DNA of 44,248 nt from a virus, in the IMG/VR virus record IMGVR_UViG_3300011934_000011, positions 1 through 44,248 of that record. The stretch is one strand, 5' to 3'. Positions 28,795 through 36,415 of the stretch are shown piece after piece. The position numbers and the translations under genes were made by a program. Numbering within the stretch: the stretch's first letter is position 1; each line of letters starts with the position of its first letter. The notes beneath the pieces are model-generated. The model worked only from the letters and a program-made list of their open reading frames with translations. It searched no databases and had not been told where the DNA came from.

Positions 28795-30642
28795 TTACCT
28801 CCGGCGGTATTCGTCGCTGCTTTTAAGTTCTTGCTCAATTTGTGCCACCGTCATTTCACCAGACGATAGCTTGGCAATGTAATGGTCGCGTGCGGCTTCA
28901 CCCGGGATGCGGTTAAACACTTTGCGGAAAAGGTCTGAAATCTTGCCTTCCGGGCTGTTTTTCAGCTCATTCTTGACCTGATTCAGCGTCATCTCGCCAG
29001 ACTCTATCTTGTTGCGATAATGGTTGAGAGCCGCCCCTTTCGGCGCTCGACCAAGCGTGTCTTGGTAAAGGTTTCCGATAGCGCTGCCCTGATTACCGCC
29101 ACTATTGCTGCCACCAGAGTTACCGCGGCTTTCAATATCACGGCGAATATCACCAAAGGTAAGCCCTTCATTTTGAGAGCGGTCAAGGTAATTACGAATT
29201 TCGGCGTCAGACAGGGAAACACCTGCGCTATCGGCGTAGCCTTTCACCTGGTCGATCTGGCCTGAACGATAATTGCTGTTGGCGTTCTGGTTATTGGTGT
29301 TACCAGTGCCGCTGCGGCTGGCTTCAGGGCTGTTGGGTTTATCAGGGAACACGCCGGTTTCTTCCATGAAGTTGCCCAGGTCGCCAAGCAATCCCTGCTG
29401 AATATTGATCATGTTGTCCGTCTGATCCTGAACATCCTTGATAAGCGCCGCTTTATCTTCTTCAGAAATGTTCGGGTTCATTTGAATCTGGTCAATCCGC
29501 CGCGCACTGTTGGCCATGGTGTCGGTGACGCTGTTAGCCATGACACCCCAACCGTTGGCGTTAGCGCTGCCGTACAGCTCATTCATGCCGTTCTGGAAGG
29601 ATTTCTTGGCAAGACTGGACTGGAAACCAAAGTCTTGCGTTGCGCGCTGAAGATTTTGGCTGAACTCTTGCTGGCTTAGGTTGCTGCGGAAGTTGTAGTC
29701 CTGCTGGTTAAGGGTGCTCTGGATGTTGCCTTGCTGCTGGTTAAGGCCAAGCTGCTGCTGATAATCCTGGCTACTCATTTGCTGATTGGCGCCCAATTCA
29801 GCGCCGATTAGGCCGACGTTTTGAATGTAGCCTTGATCGTTTAGCGCTGACTGAATATCAAAGCCCTGGCTGGCTCGGCCAAGGTCATGCAGATAGCTTT
29901 GATCGCCAAGCGCTGACTGGATATCGAAGTTCTGCGAGTTAAGGCCGCGCTGATGGTCATAGCCTTGGTCGTTAAGCTCTTTCTGCAAGCTGTTGGCCAG
30001 TTGCATGTTCCCCTGCTCAAGGGCTTGGCTAAGCTTCATCTGTTTCTGCTGGATCGTGTCGCCCAAGCGCATATTGGACTGCTCAAAGCCTTGCTGCTGC
30101 TCGTTGAGGTCACGTTGCAGGCTGTTGGCTAACTCCATATTGCCTTGTTCGAGGGCTTGGTTAAGCTCCATCTGGGTTTGCTGAATACGGTCGGCCAGCT
30201 TCATATCACTCTGGCCCAGCGTGTTATCAAGGCGCATCTGCCCTTGTCGAATCTGGTCGGCAAGGCTCATGTTGTCTTGCTGATAGCCTTGCTGTTGCTC
30301 AGACTTGTAGCTATCGCCAATTAATCCCGCCTGCAATAACCCGCGCCGATTCTGCGCTTCGGTGTTGCGTTGAGCGTTCTGGATCAGGTTGTTGCTGTCC
30401 TGCATGGCGAAAGGCTGGGCGCGGTCAATCATGGCACCTTGAGCACTGCCAGCGGCCATGCTGCTGTTTAGCAAGCCACGGCTTTGGGATTGCTGTTTAC
30501 CTTGCGTAGCGGCGCGTTTCATTAAGGGGGAGTTGCTGCCCAGCATCTTGTCCAAGCGGCCTGCGCTGGTCATACCCTCGCCGATACGAGTCTGCTTTGC
30601 GCCGGGCATGTTATTCAGCGCTTTTTGTAAATCACTTTGCAT
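28795..30642 (-). CDS. Virion protein with hendecad array and DUF4214-like repeats, 615 residues
   Basis: Residues 122 to about 350 are roughly 21 consecutive 11-residue repeats of the form QxxMxLAxxIQ (QDNMSLADQIR, QGQMRLDNTLG, QSDMKLADRIQ ...), the pattern of a right-handed coiled coil. The C-terminal 100 residues hold two DUF4214-like units (LYQDTLGRAPKGAALNHYRNKIESGEMTLNQV and LFRKVFNRIPGEAARDHYIAKLSSGEMTVAQI). It heads the ejection-protein cluster. An internal core or pilot protein is likely; a peptidoglycan or glycan contact through the DUF4214 units is possible. The SD sits in a GNRA hairpin. Confidence 0.7.
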   Translation of the reverse strand: MQSDLQKALNNMPGAKQTRIGEGMTSAGRLDKMLGSNSPLMKRAATQGKQQSQSRGLLNSSMAAGSAQGAMIDRAQPFAMQDSNNLIQNAQRNTEAQNRRGLLQAGLIGDSYKSEQQQGYQQDNMSLADQIRQGQMRLDNTLGQSDMKLADRIQQTQMELNQALEQGNMELANSLQRDLNEQQQGFEQSNMRLGDTIQQKQMKLSQALEQGNMQLANSLQKELNDQGYDHQRGLNSQNFDIQSALGDQSYLHDLGRASQGFDIQSALNDQGYIQNVGLIGAELGANQQMSSQDYQQQLGLNQQQGNIQSTLNQQDYNFRSNLSQQEFSQNLQRATQDFGFQSSLAKKSFQNGMNELYGSANANGWGVMANSVTDTMANSARRIDQIQMNPNISEEDKAALIKDVQDQTDNMINIQQGLLGDLGNFMEETGVFPDKPNSPEASRSGTGNTNNQNANSNYRSGQIDQVKGYADSAGVSLSDAEIRNYLDRSQNEGLTFGDIRRDIESRGNSGGSNSGGNQGSAIGNLYQDTLGRAPKGAALNHYRNKIESGEMTLNQVKNELKNSPEGKISDLFRKVFNRIPGEAARDHYIAKLSSGEMTVAQIEQELKSSDEYRRR

Positions 30643-30644
30643 AG

Positions 30645-30658
30645 TCGTCTCCCGACGA
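30645..30658 (-). promoter_or_regulatory. SD-presenting GNRA hairpin of the 615-residue virion gene
   Basis: On the transcript: TCGTC-GGGA-GACGA, a perfect 5-bp stem. The SD GGGAG is the loop plus the closing G, seven bases before the ATG. Compared with the hairpin at 25630, the stem pairs differ but pairing is kept. Confidence 0.65.
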
Positions 30659-30676
30659 GTTGTGTTGACTAACCGC

Positions 30677-31069
30677 TTATACCGACCAGCTAATGTTATT
30701 CACGTCAGTCAACGACCCATCCATCACCTGTGCCGCGTACTGACTCTCCAGCGCAATCAACTGCGAGCGACGCTGACCAATAGACTGATACGCTTGTTGT
30801 ACATCAGCAGATGGCATCGTTGTGTGAAAGCCGCCATCTGAATCCTTCCACCCAGCAAACTCTGTCAGGTTTGCAGCGTTGGCGAACTGCAACGCTTCAC
30901 TTAATGCCTGTCGGTTGCTGGGATCACCTGAAAAGCGAACGCCGTTGATTGTTACGCCTTCCGCCTCGGCTTCTTTGCGCTTGGTTTCTAGTTGGTTAAT
31001 AAGTGACGATTTACGCTCAGCAGATTGATCTTCAGCGGTCTTTACTTCTGCGTTATCAAGCCAGGTCAT
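30677..31069 (-). CDS. DUF4376-type phage protein
   Basis: A 130-residue protein. The segment KRKEAEAEGVTINGVRFSGDPSNRQALSEALQFANA...FAGWKDSDGGFHTTMPSADVQQAYQSIGQRRSQLIALESQYAAQV follows the DUF4376 pattern found in tail-fibre-associated genes of many prophages. GGAGG nine bases before ATG 31069 decides the start, and the ATG overlaps the stop of a small TM gene. It closes the tail-fibre cassette. Its function is unknown; it may be a fibre chaperone or virion decoration. Confidence 0.75.
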   Translation of the reverse strand: MTWLDNAEVKTAEDQSAERKSSLINQLETKRKEAEAEGVTINGVRFSGDPSNRQALSEALQFANAANLTEFAGWKDSDGGFHTTMPSADVQQAYQSIGQRRSQLIALESQYAAQVMDGSLTDVNNISWSV

Positions 31070-31194
31070 AGGTAAAAGCCTCCTGCTATGCTGGTAAAAA
31101 ATATGAAACCCATTGCCCCAATTATGTATAAGCCTCTTTTCTCTTTTTGCGTAAAGTCCCTCCAATGACGAAGTCGCAACCTTTTATTCTTCAT
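31066..31194 (-). CDS. Single-pass small membrane protein, 42 residues
   Basis: ATGA overlaps at both ends fit it tightly between neighbours. The peptide has a very basic N-terminus (MKNKRLRLRHWRDFTQKEKR) and then one hydrophobic segment (GLYIIGAMGFIFFTSIAGGF), so N-in, C-out insertion is likely. Too short to place in a family. Location among fibre-cassette genes hints at an accessory or moron function. Confidence 0.6.
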   Translation of the reverse strand: MKNKRLRLRHWRDFTQKEKRGLYIIGAMGFIFFTSIAGGFYL

Positions 31195-31397
31195 TCGACC
31201 ACCTCCTTTTCATACTCAACAACAATTTTGCAGTAGCCGTAAATGTCTTCTTCGTCCGCGTTTGCATCTACATAAAACACAGGTTTGCCGTCAAGGCTGT
31301 AACCTCTAACAGCCCCGTTAGGACGCTCGTGGGTTGTAAAAAGATAGTCGCAGTCGTCTTCCAAGATAGTGCCGGGGGTCAAGCGATTAAATTTCAT
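31191..31397 (-). CDS. Small acidic protein, 68 residues
   Basis: GAGGA eight bases before ATG 31397 is the best site; longer readings run deep into the upstream gene. The product (MKFNRLTPGTILEDDCDYLF...) looks like a small beta-barrel (FTTHERPNGAVRGYSLDGKPVFYVDANADEEDIYGYCKIVVEYEKEVVE). Low-GC DNA compared with the capsid genes. Function unknown. Confidence 0.6.
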   Translation of the reverse strand: MKFNRLTPGTILEDDCDYLFTTHERPNGAVRGYSLDGKPVFYVDANADEEDIYGYCKIVVEYEKEVVE

Positions 31398-31704
31398 CAA
31401 AAGATTCCTCTTCAACAATGTCATAAATCGGCAGATCAATAACGCCGCTGTGATTAGTCAGCACAATCGGCTGCGGGAAGCGTGTTTCTTCTGGTGCGTT
31501 AGACCCGTGGCTTAGTTTAATAGTGCATGTGTATTCGTTACCGTTGCGTGTCACTTTGCCCAGATCAGGGTGTTGGGCAACCGCACCATCGGGTAGCTCA
31601 GACAAATCGTAGTCCATACCGTTGACCGTTAGCACAGTGCCTGCGAGAGACGCCACAGTTTCTTCGTCACTGCGGACGGGGGATAAATTAAGTGTTAGTT
31701 TCAT
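31387..31704 (-). CDS. Conserved prophage protein of the tail-fibre cassette, 105 residues
   Basis: The opening MKLTLNLSPVRSDEET, the motifs VLTVNGMDYDLSELPDGA and SHGSNAPEETRFPQP, and an acidic end form a pattern I know from hypothetical proteins beside tail-fibre genes in Pseudomonas and Halomonas-type prophages. AAGGAG six bases before the ATG. A fibre-assembly or virion-associated role is inferred from position only. Confidence 0.7.
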   Translation of the reverse strand: MKLTLNLSPVRSDEETVASLAGTVLTVNGMDYDLSELPDGAVAQHPDLGKVTRNGNEYTCTIKLSHGSNAPEETRFPQPIVLTNHSGVIDLPIYDIVEEESFDEI

Positions 31705-31799
31705 GTTGTTCTCCTTCTGCTTTTGGATTTACGTTTCTGGGCAGAATAGATAGTTGAAATAATTCCTGTTTTTGTTCTGTACCATTCTTGATGTGTCAT
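31701..31799 (-). CDS. Possible remnant of a phage HNH-type protein, 32 residues
   Basis: The ORF begins with MTHQEWYRTKTGIISTIYSAQK and ends in a basic run before an ATGA overlap with the next gene. The opening resembles the first residues of phage homing-endonuclease-like proteins that begin with (W/Y)Y+TK+GLI...IY..Q...SK+R. Those proteins are much longer, so this is either a truncated remnant kept in frame or a chance small ORF. The ribosome binding site is poor. Confidence 0.35.
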   Translation of the reverse strand: MTHQEWYRTKTGIISTIYSAQKRKSKSRRRTT

Positions 31800-31809
31800 A
31801 TCACTACCC

Positions 31810-32913
31810 CTATATCCAGCGGCCAACAGCTTTTAAAGACAAAGCAATAACAGTAACATCTGTTCTGTATGTATTATTAGGTGCTCTTAACCTTCCATTA
31901 AATCTGGTTAATTCATCAGAAGTATTTGACCTAGTAACAATATTACTCCGGCCAATTTCTTCTGCAGTTGCATCATTATCAAAAGCGCGGTGGTCATATA
32001 TCTGGCTCAACACAACCACGTCTCCATTGGCGCTAAAAATATGTGGATAATCTTGATAAATTGATGCTTCTGCTGTGGATTCTGCTGGTCCACTAAATAT
32101 TACTGCTTTCCAGCATTCAAGCGTCCCATCAGCAAACTTCACATACTCCCCATTAGCGTTACTCCCCCGCTCAATAATCGCCCCTGTAGGAATGCCATTG
32201 GTCTGGGATACGGTGCCAAGGATGCTGCCCTGCCGATATGCCTGCGCTTGCCCTGCCCCCGTCTTAAGCAGCCGCCCTGCGGTCGTGTCCGTTGCGCTTG
32301 TGGTGACATCAGCAGCGGCGGCGGTGCCTGCGTCTGAGATGGTGGATAGCGGCTGAGTACCGGTGTGGTTAGCGCGAGCCAAGGCGTCTGTTGCGGCCTG
32401 TTGGTTCGCTAATGCCTGTGCCATCCATTCACGCAGCTTGCGGGTATCGCTGGTCAGATCAGCGGTAATGTCGAACTCGTTGGGATCGCCAAAGTTCTGC
32501 GCTTCCTCCGCCCACTCCCTTGCAGATTTGGCACCAATCTCTGGCTCGATACCCTCCGCCCAGTCCTGCGACTTATCGCGGGCTGTTTCGGACGCGGTAG
32601 CGGCATTGGTGGCAGTTGTGGCGCTGCTACTGGCGTTATTCTCGCTGGTCGCTGCACTGGTGGCGCTGCCTTCCGCATCGGATGCGGCTTGCACAGCATC
32701 ATCACGCGCTTGATTGTAGTCGGCACCGCGAAGCAAAGCCCCATCCCAGTAGGTGCTGCCGCCGGTATCCAGCGGGCCTGTGCCAGTGACATCGGCAATA
32801 CAGACATAGCTCTGCCCATCGGCGGTAACAATGTCATGCTCAAGGTAAGGGGTCGTGCTGACGTATTCGCCGCGCCAATTAGGGCGTACTCGGCCAAGGT
32901 TGAGCGTTGGCAT
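31810..32913 (-). CDS. Tail fibre / receptor-binding protein, 367 residues
   Basis: Residues 1-60 are a beta-rich virion-attachment part (NWRGEYVSTTPYLEHDIVTADGQSYVCIAD). Residues 65-125 are an Ala/Ser/Thr-rich coiled coil. HTGTQPLSTISDAGTAAA is a typical fibre segment. GAIIERGSNANGEYVKFADGTLECW opens the C-terminal tip domain. The last 90 residues are encoded by AT-rich DNA, so the tip was probably exchanged recently. ATG 32913 overlaps the stop of the upstream fibre gene (TAATG), GGAGG upstream. It probably recognises the host surface together with that fibre. Confidence 0.8.
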   Translation of the reverse strand: MPTLNLGRVRPNWRGEYVSTTPYLEHDIVTADGQSYVCIADVTGTGPLDTGGSTYWDGALLRGADYNQARDDAVQAASDAEGSATSAATSENNASSSATTATNAATASETARDKSQDWAEGIEPEIGAKSAREWAEEAQNFGDPNEFDITADLTSDTRKLREWMAQALANQQAATDALARANHTGTQPLSTISDAGTAAAADVTTSATDTTAGRLLKTGAGQAQAYRQGSILGTVSQTNGIPTGAIIERGSNANGEYVKFADGTLECWKAVIFSGPAESTAEASIYQDYPHIFSANGDVVVLSQIYDHRAFDNDATAEEIGRSNIVTRSNTSDELTRFNGRLRAPNNTYRTDVTVIALSLKAVGRWI

Positions 32914-33863
32914 TACAGTGTTACCTCCAGTTCGCCAGCGGCGTTAATCGAGAAGTTGGCTTCATCCGAGTAGCCCGCAAAGTGGGCAATCAGATCAGGG
33001 CCGGATATTTCAAAGTTGAGAAAATCCATCGTGGTCGTGTCGTTAATGCGCGTGGCGACGGTATCCGCATCTGTAGCGGCCTGGCTGGCGGTGCTGGCGT
33101 CAGTGCTGGCAGACGCTGCGGCATTGACGGCAGTTGTTTCGGCGCTTTGTGCGTTGCTTTCACTAACACCGGCGGCTTGTGCTGACAGTTGTGCGGCGCT
33201 CTCGGATGCGGCAGCATTGCCCTCGGCACTTGCGGCACTTGCCTCTAGCCCTTCAACGCGGCTCTCTGCGGCCTGCACTTCGTCACGATAGGCGCGTGTC
33301 GCAGCTTCATCGCCCTGCGCCCTGAGTGCGTAGAATCGCGCCCCTCGCAGCACGCCTTCTACGGCATCAAGGCTGGTTGCCCACTGCTCTGCTTTGTTGC
33401 GGGCATCAATCGCCAGATTCTTTTGAACGCGCACCGTGTCGGCGTCAATCGCCAGATACCAAATGCTGGTGTCGGTAAAGTCTTTTGTTGTGCCGCTGTT
33501 GTGTTTGCGCACGATCAGCACGTACAGGTTGGTGGTCGTCGGGTCGCGCACCACGTCATTCAGGAAGTAATCAGTGTTCTGCTGCCAGTCGCCCCGGTTA
33601 AAGAAGCCGGATACCAGCGCAAGGTTGCCTTCGGTATCAAAGCCAAGCACCCGGTTGCGGCGCTGCAAAGCAGTGGCGTCAAACTCTTGGCTCGTCATGC
33701 CGGTTTCAAACGGCACCTTCACGGCACGGCGGGTATCCTTTTCCACTTCAGCCAGGCCGGTAGCCACGGCATCAAACTTTTCATCGACGGCCTCACCTTC
33801 GGCGGTTGTGCCTGCCTGAAAGCGTGTGCCCGGGTCTGAGTTATCAAAGTAGGTGTTAGCCAC
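32913..33863 (-). CDS. Tail fibre-like protein, 316 residues
   Basis: GTG 33863 with AGGAGG seven bases upstream is the start; an ATG at 33992 would overlap the previous gene with an atypical sequence. The N-terminal 180 residues are folded (NTDYFLNDVVRDPTTTNLYVLIVRKHN). Residues 190-275 are a long Ala/Ser/Glu coiled coil (AAESRVEGLEASAASAEGNAAASESAAQLSAQA), and the short C-terminus (DLIAHFAGYSDEANFSINAAGELEV) ends as in fibre stems. It likely connects the tail hub to the distal fibre encoded next. Confidence 0.78.
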   Translation of the reverse strand: MANTYFDNSDPGTRFQAGTTAEGEAVDEKFDAVATGLAEVEKDTRRAVKVPFETGMTSQEFDATALQRRNRVLGFDTEGNLALVSGFFNRGDWQQNTDYFLNDVVRDPTTTNLYVLIVRKHNSGTTKDFTDTSIWYLAIDADTVRVQKNLAIDARNKAEQWATSLDAVEGVLRGARFYALRAQGDEAATRAYRDEVQAAESRVEGLEASAASAEGNAAASESAAQLSAQAAGVSESNAQSAETTAVNAAASASTDASTASQAATDADTVATRINDTTTMDFLNFEISGPDLIAHFAGYSDEANFSINAAGELEVTL

Positions 33864-35325
33864 GGCGTAGCCTCCTGGTTTGTGCGTGCAGGTCGTAGCC
33901 CAGTATTTCGTGCGGCTCGTCTGAAGATTCAGAGAAAATGGCAAAGTTGATACTGGTGCCAGTGCCTTCAATGTCGACCGGCTCTTGGCCAATCACCGGC
34001 ACGGACCAGTTAAAACTCCCCCAGTTATCGACGCCCCATAGGCCGCCACCCAGCATGTAGTCAATCGGTGTGCGGCGAGGTCGCCCGGTCTGCGTGTCGC
34101 CATAATCAAAGTCAGGCTGCAGCCACATACGGGATTCGCTACCGGCGCGGATATCCCAGAAGGCGCGGCGGAAGCGCTTGCGAGCACTGGGGGCTTTGAG
34201 ATCGGTGAAGGCAAGGGTTAGCAGGGCGCGAACAGGCGTGCCCGCGAAGTCATTGCCGTGGTCGAGGCGGTAAACGTAGCCGCTATCACTGCCGAACAGA
34301 GACATTTCGTTGCCGCTGGATAGCTCGCCACTACATGCGGCTGATACTTGGTGAGGAAACTGGACCTGCGTTATACCGGTGGGGCTGAAGTAGAAACCAG
34401 AACCGTCGTCAAAGAACACGCGGTACTGTGCCTTGCTGCGTGATACGGCGCTGGCTACCACGCGGTCGGAATAACCACCCGCAATGAAAAGCGGTTCAAC
34501 GACGCGGCCGGGCTGTTTAAGCGAGAAGTCGCCGAACTGATCAGCGGCTTGCAGGTTGGATATGCCACGCTCGCTGACAAAGAACTGGGCCGTCATGGTT
34601 TGCGCTGAATACCGACGAACGCCCACGCCGGGTATCGTGACTTCCAGCTGGGATTCCTCGGCGCTGCGAAAGCGTAGTGTCTGGATGCTGTCGCGGCACA
34701 TAACATGCAGCACACCACCGACGCCTTTCACGATACCGGTCAGTGTTTGGCCGACGCCGATTTCACCGGCACCACCCGTTGCAGCATCCCAGTTCGTCGG
34801 GTCGCCAATACCTGAGAACTGCAGGCTGCCCGCATCAAAGCCAAGAAATAGGTGGTTCTGGTGTAGCGCTATCATGGTGGCGCCACTTGGCGCATTGGTT
34901 AGCGTGCTTAGCGTACCGTCCTGCTTTAGCTCAAACGGCTTGCCGCCACCCACGCCATACAAGGCATTGCCTGCTTCGGTAGCGTAGGCGTTGCCTTCGT
35001 CAAACTCATAGCGGTTATTGTCCAGCTCTCCACCTGTGCCCACCGCCGTCCACGTTGAGCCGTCCAACCTGTACAGCGTGGCGCTATTGACTCCGGCATC
35101 CTTGCGCACGGCATAGGTATCGTCATCAAATACTGCCACGCCCAGTATCGGCCCATCACCCGGTACCAGGTCGCCCCACTGCGTATAGCCATCAATTCGA
35201 CGGTAGCCACCCGTAACCGGGCATTCGTAGTTAATCGCTGACAGGGCTGCGCCGGGATTGAGTTGGCGTGTCGGGGTTATCAGGTCCAGCCCACCACCAA
35301 GGGGAATGTAGATGGGTCGCGTCAT
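33856..35325 (-). CDS. P22 gp10-like tail hub protein, 489 residues
   Basis: A beta-rich protein whose repeated Trp/Gly-Asp blades (YECPVTGGYRRIDGYTQWGD, GVAVFDDDTYAVRKDAG, ALHQNHLFLGFDAGSLQFSGIGDPTNWDAATGGAGEIGVGQTLTGI) resemble the P22 gp10 'packaged DNA stabilisation' family and related podovirus tail hubs. The length (about 470-490) fits. It follows an adaptor gene and precedes fibres, the usual order portal-adaptor-hub-fibre. Its start overlaps the adaptor's stop. Confidence 0.72.
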   Translation of the reverse strand: MTRPIYIPLGGGLDLITPTRQLNPGAALSAINYECPVTGGYRRIDGYTQWGDLVPGDGPILGVAVFDDDTYAVRKDAGVNSATLYRLDGSTWTAVGTGGELDNNRYEFDEGNAYATEAGNALYGVGGGKPFELKQDGTLSTLTNAPSGATMIALHQNHLFLGFDAGSLQFSGIGDPTNWDAATGGAGEIGVGQTLTGIVKGVGGVLHVMCRDSIQTLRFRSAEESQLEVTIPGVGVRRYSAQTMTAQFFVSERGISNLQAADQFGDFSLKQPGRVVEPLFIAGGYSDRVVASAVSRSKAQYRVFFDDGSGFYFSPTGITQVQFPHQVSAACSGELSSGNEMSLFGSDSGYVYRLDHGNDFAGTPVRALLTLAFTDLKAPSARKRFRRAFWDIRAGSESRMWLQPDFDYGDTQTGRPRRTPIDYMLGGGLWGVDNWGSFNWSVPVIGQEPVDIEGTGTSINFAIFSESSDEPHEILGYDLHAQTRRLRRG

Positions 35326-35954
35326 GCTAACGACTCCCCTAGCGTAATGGTCGGTAGCTGCGTGCGCATCAGGTCACGCATCAGGCGGCGCTCGGCTTCA
35401 CGACTGGATGCCAGCACTTCCTCGGCGTTTTCGTATAGCGCGTAGTGCTGCATCGCTCGATACACAATCACCATGTGGTACTGCGCAGGCAGGCGGGGAA
35501 TGTCGGTGCTTTCTGTTAGAGTTTCCGGTGTGCGCCAGTATTCAAACGTGATTTCCTCGTTATCTTCTGGCGTTGTGTCGAGCTTAAAGCTGCCCGTTGG
35601 TGTGATGGTGATGCGGCTTGGCCGGTCATGGCCTGAGTCATCGCGGTAGCGGTCGCGGAAGTGGTGCCACGGCAAGTACCGCAGCTCGTCACTACTGACG
35701 CGAATTGTTCGATCATCCCAGCGCAGAAAGTCAGACGGTGGCGAATACTCACGGAACGCAGCGTCCACCACCACGGCACCTTCAGCCCAGTTAAACAGCC
35801 AATCATCACGCTCCTGCTGGATTTCCTGCCATGCGGTCTGTACCCATGACACTAGCCGGGCGTATTCACCTGACTGGCCCTGTACGTTGGCAGGCCCCGT
35901 TCCGGCTGCGCCGACTTCTTGGCGTAGCCGTTGGCACAGCTCAAGGAACGTCAT
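35322..35954 (-). CDS. Head-tail adaptor protein, 210 residues
   Basis: MTFLELCQRLRQEVG, SWVQTAWQEIQQERDDWLFNWAEG, a central beta region ending in ITFEYWRTPETLTE, and IVYRAMQHYALYENAEEVLASSREAERRLMRDL are the landmarks of podovirus adaptor proteins (P22 gp4-like/DUF6682-type). Mostly helical ends bind the portal ring. It sits between capsid and tail hub genes. SD GGAG seven bases upstream. Confidence 0.75.
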   Translation of the reverse strand: MTFLELCQRLRQEVGAAGTGPANVQGQSGEYARLVSWVQTAWQEIQQERDDWLFNWAEGAVVVDAAFREYSPPSDFLRWDDRTIRVSSDELRYLPWHHFRDRYRDDSGHDRPSRITITPTGSFKLDTTPEDNEEITFEYWRTPETLTESTDIPRLPAQYHMVIVYRAMQHYALYENAEEVLASSREAERRLMRDLMRTQLPTITLGESLA

Positions 35955-35957
35955 GGC

Positions 35958-36344
35958 TTACTCCACGGTACGGATGATCTGGAACGGGTAGCTCAGGACT
36001 TCGGTGCGCGCCATGTCGGAGGGGTCGTATTCGTAACGCACGGCGTTGTTCAGCACCTCAACCACGGACGCGGGTACAACCACTTTCTCGCCGCGCTTGA
36101 TGACAAACATCTTGCCGTTGACTCCTACTTGTACAGGCTGCTTGTCGCGGCTGTCGGTCTGAATAACGATCTCGTACTTCTTGGCCTGTTCAGGCTCGGC
36201 AGGGGCAGGGGCTGACGTATCACCCAGCTGCTCGCTGATCTTTTTGCGCAACGTGTCATCAGTCACGTCGCTGCGAAACTTTACACCCAGGTCAGTAGCG
36301 GTTTGCTCAAGCTCGGCGCGGTCAATCTTGGTTAAATCGGTCAT
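35958..36344 (-). CDS. Virion-associated protein with HeH/LEM-like N-terminus, 128 residues
   Basis: Residues 1-40 (LTKIDRAELEQTATDLGVKFRSDVTDDTLRKKISEQLG) form a HeH/LEM-type helix-extended loop-helix. A Pro/Ala linker follows, then a compact beta part (YEIVIQTDSRDKQPVQVGVNGKMFVIKRGEKVVVPASVVEVLNNAVRYEYDP). Proteins of this shape follow the capsid gene in many phages and may decorate the head or neck. A GNRA hairpin carries its Shine-Dalgarno, and a terminator lies between it and the capsid gene. Confidence 0.65.
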   Translation of the reverse strand: MTDLTKIDRAELEQTATDLGVKFRSDVTDDTLRKKISEQLGDTSAPAPAEPEQAKKYEIVIQTDSRDKQPVQVGVNGKMFVIKRGEKVVVPASVVEVLNNAVRYEYDPSDMARTEVLSYPFQIIRTVE

Positions 36345-36348
36345 GCGG

Positions 36349-36362
36349 ATACCTCACGGTAT
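36349..36362 (-). promoter_or_regulatory. SD-presenting GTGA hairpin before the 128-residue gene
   Basis: On the transcript: ATACC-GTGA-GGTAT, a perfect 5-bp stem with a GTGA (GNRA) loop. GAGG spans loop and stem; the ATG is four bases past the hairpin. The closing pairs match the capsid-gene hairpin, but the two outer pairs differ. Confidence 0.65.
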
Positions 36363-36371
36363 GCGGAAAGT

Positions 36372-36397
36372 AAAAAGCCCCGGCGGATGCCAGGGCT
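36372..36397 (-). terminator. Terminator after the capsid gene
   Basis: On the minus strand AGCCCTGGC-ATCC-GCCGGGGCT forms a 9-bp stem with one T-G pair, followed by five T. It separates the capsid gene from downstream tail genes and would lower their level relative to capsid. Confidence 0.85.
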
Positions 36398-36415
36398 TCG
36401 GTGGGTCAATCGGCG

